A DNA stretch of 6,094 nucleotides, from NCBI GenBank assembly GCA_030043855.1, contig JASHWW010000098.1, positions 1 to 6,094 of the forward strand, written 5' to 3'. Of this stretch, positions 1 to 5,662 are shown piece by piece. The notes below the pieces were generated by a model. It was given only the letters and a program-made list of their open reading frames with translations, was not told where the DNA came from and ran no database searches. The number at the start of each line of letters is the position of its first letter. The first letter of the stretch is position 1. Both the position numbers and the translations under genes were made by a program. The stretch is from Thermoplasmata archaeon (lineage in GTDB: Archaea; Thermoplasmatota; Thermoplasmata; Lutacidiplasmatales; UBA184).

Positions 1-2
1 GC

Positions 3-413
3 GGCGTTCCCCTGCGCCTCGACATCGGCAAGCGGGAGGCCGAGGCCGGGAACGCGACCGCCGTCGACCGGTACGGTCGCAAGGGACCGGTCGCGCTCGC
101 GACCCTCGAGGAGGAGGTCGGTCGACGCCTGGCCGACTTCGACCGCGCGCTGGTCGAGCGGGCACGGGCGGCGTTCGCCCAGGCGTTCGCCCCCGCAACC
201 ACCCTCGCCGATCTGAAGGATTCGAAGCAGATCCGCGTGGTCGGTTGGTGCGGTCGCGAGGAGTGCGGGCACCAGATCGAGACCGCCATCGACGGCGCGC
301 TCCTCGGGACGCCGGAGGAACCGCTGCCGCAGGACGTGGGGACCCCGACCGCGTGCGTCGCGTGCGGGAGCCCTCAGGACGTCCGATGGGCGCTCGCCGC
401 CCATCCGTTGTAG
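3..413 (+). CDS. proS: Prolyl-tRNA synthetase, archaeal type, C-terminal 136 residues (5' end outside window)
   Basis: Class II aminoacyl-tRNA synthetase that charges tRNA-Pro with proline in the cytoplasm; only the C-terminal part is here. The visible 136 residues begin with the end of the anticodon-binding domain (GVPLRLDIGKRE, the family's G-[IV]-P-L-R-[IL]-[ED]-I-G strand). They continue through a charged helical segment (about residues 33-62) into the extra C-terminal zinc-binding domain of archaeal/eukaryotic-type ProRS. That domain shows four cysteines at fragment residues 83 and 88 (WCGREEC) and 118 and 121 (CVAC), spaced as a C-x4-C ... C-x2-C zinc site. The frame is open from the window edge to a TAG stop. 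The protein ends in AAHPL, whereas many relatives end in a tyrosine. The next gene is convergent, with only 12 bp between the two stop codons. Identification rests on the anticodon-domain strand plus the cysteine layout and is fairly secure. Confidence 0.9.
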   Translation, partial: GVPLRLDIGKREAEAGNATAVDRYGRKGPVALATLEEEVGRRLADFDRALVERARAAFAQAFAPATTLADLKDSKQIRVVGWCGREECGHQIETAIDGALLGTPEEPLPQDVGTPTACVACGSPQDVRWALAAHPL

Positions 414-425
414 GGCCGGATCCGG

Positions 426-680
426 TCAGGGCGGCGTCGCCGGCGCGGGCGGGTTCGGCATCACGAGCCACATCCCGGCGAGGCCGAACAGGAGGAGCGT
501 GATGAACACGGCGTAGACGCCGTTGTCGATCCAGACGTTGAACGTCACGCCCCACCAGACGTAGAACGTCACGGCGAGGACGACCAGGCTCGCGAACCCC
601 CAGAACGATGCCTTGCGGGCGGTCGACATCTCCTGGAGGCGGGAGCGCGGGGGCGCCGCGTCGTCGGGCTCGCCGGCCAT
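426..680 (-). CDS. Small two-helix membrane protein, unknown function
   Basis: An 84-residue protein that I do not recognise. A short acidic, proline- and arginine-containing N-terminus (residues 1-25) precedes two hydrophobic segments, about 27-48 (FWGFASLVVLAVTFYVWWGV) and 53-74 (NGVYAVFITLLLFGLAGMWL). They are joined by a tight loop containing WIDN, and the protein ends in a proline-rich tail. This is a membrane hairpin. Positive charges (R12, R14, R22, K23) precede helix 1, so both termini are probably cytoplasmic. The sharply defined, aromatic-rich helices argue that this is a real gene and not a shadow frame, and it fits exactly between its neighbours. The ATG at 680 was chosen because an AT island lies about 30 nt upstream, as for a leaderless mRNA; an internal ATG at residue 18 (nt 629) is possible but has no such signal. 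It is divergent from the TPR gene at 801 and convergent with proS. Confidence 0.65.
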   Translation of the reverse strand: MAGEPDDAAPPRSRLQEMSTARKASFWGFASLVVLAVTFYVWWGVTFNVWIDNGVYAVFITLLLFGLAGMWLVMPNPPAPATPP

Positions 681-705
681 GCGAGCGCGCCGACCTGGGA
701 CGCGC

Positions 706-718
706 TAGTTAACCCTTA
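706..718 (-). promoter_or_regulatory. Putative TATA-like promoter element for the small membrane protein gene
   Basis: On the minus strand this AT island reads TAAGGGTTAACTA in otherwise very GC-rich DNA. The centre of its GTTAAC core is about 30 nt before the ATG at 680, close to the distance of an archaeal TATA box from the start of a leaderless transcript. No Shine-Dalgarno sequence lies between it and the start. The assignment rests on position and composition only. Confidence 0.45.
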
Positions 719-720
719 CG

Positions 721-739
721 GCCGGGCGGGCGGCCCGGC
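721..739. repeat. GC-rich inverted repeat in the divergent intergenic region
   Basis: GCCGGG at 721-726 pairs perfectly with CCCGGC at 734-739 around a 7-nt spacer. It lies between the AT island of the leftward gene and that of the rightward TPR gene, where a regulator could bind. DNA this rich in G and C produces such short palindromes by chance, so an operator role is only a possibility. Confidence 0.25.
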
Positions 740-768
740 GGTCCGGGCCGGTCGGTTCCGCGCGAGCC

Positions 769-774
769 GTTAAG
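769..774 (+). promoter_or_regulatory. Putative TATA-like element (GTTAAG) for the winged-helix/TPR gene
   Basis: GTTAAG is the only AT-rich spot in the 80 nt before the ATG at 801 and begins 32 nt upstream of it. No ribosome binding site is visible between them, so a leaderless transcript starting at or near the ATG is likely. A near-identical arrangement occurs before the genes at 2410 and 5663, which strengthens the reading. Confidence 0.5.
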
Positions 775-800
775 CCCTCGGACGCGACTCGTTCGACCGG

Positions 801-2384
801 ATGGCGGGGCGCGCGAGCCTGGGCGGTCCCTCCGGCCGAGGGACGCCGGCGGCGATCCAGGAGCTCTCGGAGGAGCAGCGCCGCATCCTCGCCTACGCGA
901 GCGCGATCGGGTCCGAATTCGATTTCGAGCTCCTGCGCGCCGCGATGGGCGTCGACGAAGAGGCGCTCGCCGAGGAGGTCGAGCGCCTCGTCCACCGCGG
1001 CATCCTGCGGGAACGGGAGGGCGGCGGCAAGTTCGGGTTCGACGAGGAGGAGGTCCGCGCCCAGCTCTACCGGTCCCTGACCGAGAGCCGTCTGCGCGTG
1101 CTGCATCGGAAGATCGCGGCCGTGCTGGAGGAGATGTACCCCGACCCTCCGCCCGCGATCCTCTCCGAACTCGGGCGCCACTACTTCCTCGGGAAAGCGC
1201 CGGAGAAATCGTACCGTTACAACCGCCAGGCGGCGGAGATCGCCCGCGCCGGCGACGAACCGGAGGTCGCGATCCATCACCTGGAGCGAGTCCTGGTCGA
1301 CCTCGCCGCGCTGGGCGAGGCCCATCGCCGGGACCGGGCGGAGGTCGCGGAGAGCCTCGGGGAGCTCGCGTACGCCACCGGGAACTTCCGGGCGGCCGAC
1401 CGGTACTTCACCGAGGCCCTCGAGCACGCCGACACGAACGACCCGAAGGTCCACGCCCGGCTGCTGCTCGCGCGCGCCGAGGTCGCGCGCGAGAACCTGA
1501 ACGTCGACGCGGCCGTCACCGGCGCCGCGAAGGCGCTGCGGTTCTTCAACGAGGTCGACGACAAGGTCGGCATCGCCCAGACGTACCGTCTGCTCGGGCG
1601 CGTCGCGTTCCAGCGGGGGGCGTACCGCGAGGCGCTGGACGAGAGCATGCGGGCGCTCGAGACGCTCCCGTCCCGGACCGATCCCCGTCTGCTGGGCCGA
1701 CTCTCCATCGACATCGGGAACGCGTTCTCGTCGCTCGGGCCGCAGGTCCGTCCCGAGGCGATCGAGTGGTACGAGCGGGCGATCGAGCGCCTCCGCGAGG
1801 CCGGCGATTGGGGCGAGCTCGCCCGCGCCTACCACAACCTGGGGGTCAGCGTCGGCGAGGTCCGTCCGCAGGACGGCCTCGACTACCTGGCCGAAGCGAG
1901 GACCGCGGCCGAGCGCGCCCACGACGCGCGCGCCACCGGTCGGGCGCTCCTCTCGGGCGTGGAGATGCGCCTCGCGATCGGCGACCTCGAGGAGGCGGAG
2001 CGGGACAACGAGCAGGCCGGCCGCCTCCTCGAGCGGCTGGGCGACCGATTGGGGATGCAACAGGTCCTCGTCAACCGCGGCTTGATCGCCGAGAAGCGCG
2101 GTCAGTGGGAGGACGCCGAGCGGGCGTACGGGGAGGGGCTCGCGGTCGCCCGTCGGTTCCAGCTGATGGGGGACGAGGCCGAGGTCCAGCTGCACCTCGC
2201 GCGCCTCCGGTTCAAGACGCGCAACCTGGACGGCTCCCGGAGCGCCCTCCGGGCGGCGCGCGAGCTCAAGATCGGGGAGCTGCGCCCGCACCTGCTGGCG
2301 GCGTACGAGGACCTGGTCCGCCAGGTGGCGGAATCGACCGCCCCGGCCCCCGAGCCGGCCGCCTCGGACGGGCATCCCTTATAG
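801..2384 (+). CDS. Winged-helix/TPR protein, ATPase-less paralog of the downstream STAND-like ATPase
   Basis: A 527-residue, predicted cytoplasmic scaffold protein. After a short basic, glycine-rich start (1-20) comes a winged-helix-like module (about 22-112) of the kind that follows the nucleotide-binding domain in AAA_16/STAND proteins; key landmarks are RRILAYASAIG (27-37), EFDF (39-42), LVHRGILRER (63-72) and LHRK (101-104). A linking helical region (120-165) is followed by about eight TPR-like helical hairpins at roughly 180-213, 218-249, 256-289, 296-332, 338-373, 380-412, 418-451 and 458-490, with typical G-x-[FYW]-x-x-A turns such as GNFRAAD, GAYREAL and GQWEDAE. The tail is proline/alanine-rich (512-527). 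There is no P-loop. It aligns along its length with residues ~312-793 of the protein encoded at 2410, so it is a paralog lacking the ATPase module. TPR superhelices bind peptides or proteins; the partner here is unknown. The ATG at 801 is supported by the upstream GTTAAG box; no signal peptide or membrane segment is seen. Confidence 0.85.
   Translation: MAGRASLGGPSGRGTPAAIQELSEEQRRILAYASAIGSEFDFELLRAAMGVDEEALAEEVERLVHRGILREREGGGKFGFDEEEVRAQLYRSLTESRLRVLHRKIAAVLEEMYPDPPPAILSELGRHYFLGKAPEKSYRYNRQAAEIARAGDEPEVAIHHLERVLVDLAALGEAHRRDRAEVAESLGELAYATGNFRAADRYFTEALEHADTNDPKVHARLLLARAEVARENLNVDAAVTGAAKALRFFNEVDDKVGIAQTYRLLGRVAFQRGAYREALDESMRALETLPSRTDPRLLGRLSIDIGNAFSSLGPQVRPEAIEWYERAIERLREAGDWGELARAYHNLGVSVGEVRPQDGLDYLAEARTAAERAHDARATGRALLSGVEMRLAIGDLEEAERDNEQAGRLLERLGDRLGMQQVLVNRGLIAEKRGQWEDAERAYGEGLAVARRFQLMGDEAEVQLHLARLRFKTRNLDGSRSALRAARELKIGELRPHLLAAYEDLVRQVAESTAPAPEPAASDGHPL
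2378..2384 (+). promoter_or_regulatory. Putative TATA-like element (CTTATAG) for the STAND-like ATPase gene, overlapping the preceding stop codon
   Basis: CTTATAG begins 32 nt before the ATG at 2410, the same distance as the GTTAAG box before the ATG at 801. Its last three bases are the TAG stop of the upstream TPR gene. This suggests that the ATPase gene has its own promoter and a leaderless transcript, although read-through from the upstream gene across the 25-bp gap is equally possible. A GGGGAGG tract at 2384-2390 is too far (19 nt) from the ATG to act as a normal ribosome binding site. Confidence 0.5.
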
Positions 2385-2409
2385 GGGAGGACCGGGCTCG
2401 TTCCCCGGG

Positions 2410-4851
2410 ATGGTCGCCGCCCGTCCGTTCCGCGGGGCTCACGCCCCGCCGTTGTTCGGACGTCGGGACCTGCTCGACGAGATCGCGCGGCGCCTCGACC
2501 ACGCGTACGACGGGAGCGGCCAGGGACTCCTGATCGTCGGACCGGGGGGGATCGGGAAGAGCCGGCTCCTGGCGGCGGTCGTGGAGGCCGCCGACGGTCG
2601 GGGGTTCGCGGTCCTCTACGGACGCGCGCTGCCCGAAGAACTCCCCGCCCCGTTCTCGCTGGTGCGCGACCTCCTGAGCTCGCGGACCAGCGACGTGGAG
2701 GACCCCCGCGAGGGGGAGAGCGCCCTCCCGATCTTCCTGGCGCCGCTCGGGGAGGCCCCGGCCCGCGTCCCCGCCGGCGAGCGGACGGCGACCGGCACGA
2801 CCGGCCCCGCCGACGAGCTGGAGGAGATCCTGGCCCCGCTCGGGAGCACCGCGATCGAGGGGCTGGACGCGGTCCGGGACGAGATGCTCGGCCGCCTCGT
2901 CGATACGTTCGTGGAGCGGGCGCGCTCCCGGCCGATCGTCCTGGCGATCGACGACCTGCCGTTCGCCGACGCCTCCTCGCTCGCCTTCCTCGCGCGGCTG
3001 GCGCGGGAACTGCCGGCCTGCCCCATGGCCATCGTCGCCACCGCCTCCAACGGAGCCGAGGCCCCGACCCGGTCGCGCCCCGCCGTGGAGGCGTTGCTCC
3101 GTTCCTCGTCGTTCACCGCCCTTCCGCTGCAGCCGCTCTCGGCGACGGAGGTCGCCGAGTTCGCCACGTGGATCCTCGGGGGACGTCCCCCGGCGCCCGA
3201 GGAAGTGAACCGGTGGCACGCCCAGACGGAGGGGAACCCCCTGTTCGTCGAGCAGCTCGTCCGGACCGCCACGGGGAGCGCCGCCCCCGAGGAGGAGCCC
3301 GGCGGGGACGTCACCGAGGTGCTCCGCGCGCGGGTCGCCGCGCTCGGGGACGCCGACCGCCGGATCCTGACGTACGCCGCGGTGCTCGGGAAGGAGTTCG
3401 ACTTCGCGAGCCTCGCCGTCGTCGCGACGCTCGACGAGGAACGCGTCACCGAGGCGCTCGACCACCTGGTCCGCGCCGGCCTCCTCCGCGAGCGTGGCGG
3501 CGAGGTCTACGAGTTCGTGACGGAGGGGCTGCGCGCGAGCGTCTACGCCGACCTGACCGAGACGCGCCGGCGGATCCTCCACCGGAAGGCCGGGCGCGCG
3601 CTCGAAGCGAAGGGCGCGAGCGACGTCGAGCTCGCCCGCCAATTCTACCTCGGACAGGACGACGCCCGGGCCGTCGAGTACAACGTCCGCGCCGCCCAGG
3701 CCGCGACGCGGGCCCTCGCGTACGACGCGGCGGTCTCCCACATCGAGCGGGCCGTCGGCGCCGAGCGGCGACGCCCGGACCGGGACCGCCGTCGGGAGGT
3801 CCGGTTCCTGACGGAAGAGGGGCGGCTGCTCGACGACCTGGGGCTCTGGACCCGGTCGGACGAGATCCTGGAGGAGGCGGTCGGGATCGCGCGGCAGCAC
3901 ACCGGCGCCGACCTCGAGCTCGGCCGGGCGCTCCTCGCGCTCGCCCAGACCCGGGCCGACCGGAGCGACTACGGCTCCGCCGAGGCGCTCGCGACCGAGG
4001 CGTCCCACGGGCTCGGCCGCTGGGGGACGCCCCGCGACATCATGGCCGCGAACCGGGTGCTCGGGATCGTCTTCTGGCGGCTCGGCGACCTGCCCCGCGC
4101 GGAGCAGTGCCAGCGGGCCGCGCTCGAGATCGCGGAGCGGGAGGGGACGCTCCTCGAGCAGGGACACTCGCTCGTCGACGTCGCCAACACGATGGTCCCT
4201 CGGGGCGATCGGTACCTCAAGGTCGCGCTCGAGCTCTACCAGCGCGCCGCCGAACTGTTCGCCCGGGTCGACGAGCCGACCGCCCGCGCGCGCGTGTTGA
4301 TGAACCGCGGGGTCCTCGAGTACACCGTCGGCCTGGTCGACGAGGCGTTCCGCGACGTCGAGGAGGCGCTCGTCGGCGCGGAGCGCGCACGGTCGCCGAT
4401 CTACATCGCGTACTGTCTCCTGAACCTCGCCCAGTGGCACGCGGAGCTCGGCCGCCCGGTCCCGGCGCAGACCGCGCTCGACCGGGCGCTCGTCGCCGCC
4501 GCGCCGCTGGGCGACGCGCTGGCCGAGCAACAGGCCGCGATGACGCGGGGCATGATCGCGGAGGCGCAGGGCAACTTCGACCTCGCGGAGACCCACTACC
4601 AGGACGGACTGGCCCGGGCGCGGGAGCTCCGCCTGGTCGCCGAGACGTCCGAGATGCTGTTCCGGCTGGCTCGCCTCGCGTATCTTCGCGGCGAGACGGC
4701 CGAGGCGAAGGCCCGTCTCGCGGATGCGCTCGCCAGCGGTCTCGTCGAGCACCGGCCCGACTTCGCGGGACGGTTGCGGGAGTTCGAGGTAGCGCTCGCG
4801 GCCCCGCGAGCCCCGGCGACGGAACCGCCGGGCGGCGGGGCGTCCTCGTGA
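2410..4851 (+). CDS. AAA_16/STAND-type ATPase with winged helix and C-terminal TPR repeats
   Basis: An 813-residue predicted signalling ATPase. The N-terminus is the AAA_16 start LFGRRDLLDEIARRL (15-29), followed by Walker A GPGGIGKS (44-51), Walker B IVLAIDD (176-182, with acidic pair D181/D182) and the family signature TEGNPLFVEQLV (273-284). A winged-helix-like module (about 300-400; RRIL 317-320, GKEFDF 327-332, LHRK 390-393) links to TPR-like hairpins over about 405-793. MalT and related STAND proteins share this order, in which nucleotide state is coupled to ligand sensing by the repeats. The usual sensor arginine after the strand following Walker B seems absent (TASN 211-214 where relatives have TYR-type residues). 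No effector domain such as a LuxR HTH, cyclase or nuclease is visible, since the ATPase begins within 20 residues of the start and the C-terminus is a short Pro/Gly tail. The gene follows its ATPase-less paralog by 25 bp and overlaps the methyltransferase gene by 4 bp. Family assignment is firm; the cellular role is unknown. Confidence 0.9.
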   Translation: MVAARPFRGAHAPPLFGRRDLLDEIARRLDHAYDGSGQGLLIVGPGGIGKSRLLAAVVEAADGRGFAVLYGRALPEELPAPFSLVRDLLSSRTSDVEDPREGESALPIFLAPLGEAPARVPAGERTATGTTGPADELEEILAPLGSTAIEGLDAVRDEMLGRLVDTFVERARSRPIVLAIDDLPFADASSLAFLARLARELPACPMAIVATASNGAEAPTRSRPAVEALLRSSSFTALPLQPLSATEVAEFATWILGGRPPAPEEVNRWHAQTEGNPLFVEQLVRTATGSAAPEEEPGGDVTEVLRARVAALGDADRRILTYAAVLGKEFDFASLAVVATLDEERVTEALDHLVRAGLLRERGGEVYEFVTEGLRASVYADLTETRRRILHRKAGRALEAKGASDVELARQFYLGQDDARAVEYNVRAAQAATRALAYDAAVSHIERAVGAERRRPDRDRRREVRFLTEEGRLLDDLGLWTRSDEILEEAVGIARQHTGADLELGRALLALAQTRADRSDYGSAEALATEASHGLGRWGTPRDIMAANRVLGIVFWRLGDLPRAEQCQRAALEIAEREGTLLEQGHSLVDVANTMVPRGDRYLKVALELYQRAAELFARVDEPTARARVLMNRGVLEYTVGLVDEAFRDVEEALVGAERARSPIYIAYCLLNLAQWHAELGRPVPAQTALDRALVAAAPLGDALAEQQAAMTRGMIAEAQGNFDLAETHYQDGLARARELRLVAETSEMLFRLARLAYLRGETAEAKARLADALASGLVEHRPDFAGRLREFEVALAAPRAPATEPPGGGASS

Positions 4852-5639
4852 CCGGCGGCGCGCCCGGGCGACGGGCGCCGGACGGGTCCCCGTATCCCGA
4901 GCGAGGCGGTCCCGACTTCGAGCGGGACGTCCGCCGGATGTTCACGCACATCGCGGAGCGGTACGAGTGGTTCGACCACGTCGCGTCGCTCGGCAACGAC
5001 TACCTCTGGCGGCCCCGGGCGCTGTGGGACCTGGACCGATTCCGCGATCGTCGGCCGGTCGCCCGCGCCCTCGACATCGGATGCGGGACCGGGGAGCTCG
5101 CGCGGCTCGTCACCCGCCATCACGCGGGGGCCACGGTCGTCGCGACCGACTTCACCGCGGCGATGGTCGTCCACGCCGCCCACGTGCTGCGGCCGTCCGC
5201 CGAGGGACCCCGCCTGGCTTTCGCCCGGGCGACCGCCCTTCGCCTCCCGTTCGCGGACGGCACCTTCGACCTCGTGACCAATGCGTTCGTCGCGCACAAC
5301 CTCGCCGACCTCGGGACCGCGTTCCGGGAGATGCGACGGGTCCTTCGGCCGGGCGGCACCCTCCTCACCCTCGAGATCACGGAGCCGTTGTCGCCCGCGG
5401 TGGGCCGACTGTTCCACGCCTACTTCGACCGGGTCGTCCCGTGGCTCGGCGCCGCGGTCGCGAGCGAGGGACCGTACCGCTACCTTCCCGAGTCGCTCCG
5501 CTCCCTGCCCCCGCGCGAGGCGCTGCTCGGATTGCTCCGGGATTCGGGGTACGTTCGCGCCGAGGGCCGGCCGCAGTCGATGGGCATCGTGACCGCGTTT
5601 CTCGCCGAGGCCGGCGGCCCCGCGACCCAAAGTCGTTAA
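4848..5639 (+). CDS. ubiE: UbiE/MenG-type SAM-dependent methyltransferase, probable demethylmenaquinone methyltransferase
   Basis: A 263-residue class I SAM methyltransferase, predicted to C-methylate a quinone precursor (demethylmenaquinone to menaquinone) at the cytoplasmic face of the membrane. The UbiE hallmarks are MFTHIAERYEWFDHVASLG (31-49), the SAM-binding loop ALDIGCGTG (74-82), the acidic residue after strand 2 (D101 in VVATDFT), LPFADGTFDLVTNAF (133-147), NLADLGTAFREMRRVLRPGG (151-170) and the C-terminal YRYLPESLRSLPPREAL (210-226) with GIVTAF near the end. The length fits the family (about 230-260). The GTG at 4848 is chosen because it forms a GTGA stop-start overlap with the ATPase gene, implying translational coupling. 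The first later ATG (4938) falls inside the conserved MF-x-x-IA motif and would remove the residues just before it. No AT island precedes the gene, consistent with co-transcription with the ATPase gene. Thermoplasmata are known to make menaquinones, which fits, but the exact substrate is inferred; another small-molecule methyltransferase is the alternative. Confidence 0.8.
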   Translation: MTGGAPGRRAPDGSPYPERGGPDFERDVRRMFTHIAERYEWFDHVASLGNDYLWRPRALWDLDRFRDRRPVARALDIGCGTGELARLVTRHHAGATVVATDFTAAMVVHAAHVLRPSAEGPRLAFARATALRLPFADGTFDLVTNAFVAHNLADLGTAFREMRRVLRPGGTLLTLEITEPLSPAVGRLFHAYFDRVVPWLGAAVASEGPYRYLPESLRSLPPREALLGLLRDSGYVRAEGRPQSMGIVTAFLAEAGGPATQSR

Positions 5640-5640
5640 G
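5635..5640 (+). promoter_or_regulatory. Putative TATA-like element (GTTAAG) for the aminotransferase gene, containing the ubiE stop codon
   Basis: This GTTAAG is identical to the box before the gene at 801. It begins 28 nt before the GTG at 5663 and contains the TAA stop of the methyltransferase gene (5637-5639). The DNA between it and the start is almost pure G and C and has no ribosome binding site, which suggests a leaderless transcript. Confidence 0.45.
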
Positions 5641-5647
5641 CCCGCGG

Positions 5648-5662
5648 GCCCGGTCGCCGGGC
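5648..5662. repeat. Perfect inverted repeat immediately before the aminotransferase start
   Basis: GCCCGG-TCG-CCGGGC is a perfect 6-bp inverted repeat with a 3-nt loop and ends one base before the GTG at 5663. It could be an operator between TATA box and start, or a hairpin at the 3' end of the ubiE transcript, but no U-tract follows. Chance is a real possibility at this GC content. Confidence 0.35.

Noticed and set aside
245..502. 85-residue open frame on the plus strand across the proS end
   Set aside because: Out of frame with proS and Arg/Pro-rich. It overlaps the zinc-domain coding sequence and the convergent membrane gene.
705..2375. 556-residue open frame on the minus strand opposite the first TPR gene
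   Set aside because: Low-complexity antisense shadow of the winged-helix/TPR gene. It would also cover both divergent promoters and has no recognisable domain.
2384..2390. GGGGAGG as a Shine-Dalgarno sequence for the ATPase gene
   Set aside because: It lies 19 nt from the ATG, too far for normal initiation. The upstream AT box at leaderless spacing explains the start better.
1766..2533. 255-residue open frame on the plus strand spanning the TPR/ATPase gene junction
   Set aside because: Arg/Gly-rich shadow frame overlapping two supported genes and the promoter box between them.
2266..4752. 828-residue open frame on the minus strand opposite the ATPase gene
   Set aside because: Its translation is low-complexity (Arg/Gly/Pro/Leu-rich) with no motif. 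The opposite strand carries Walker A, Walker B and TPRs. Very GC-rich coding DNA rarely has stops in the antisense frame.
3168..4847. Upstream extension of the methyltransferase frame into the ATPase gene
   Set aside because: The upstream part is Arg/Pro/Gly-rich without domains and overlaps the well-supported ATPase frame. Only the part from the GTG at 4848 matches the UbiE family.
4596..5630. 344-residue open frame on the minus strand opposite ubiE
   Set aside because: Antisense shadow; the plus strand carries the full set of UbiE motifs.
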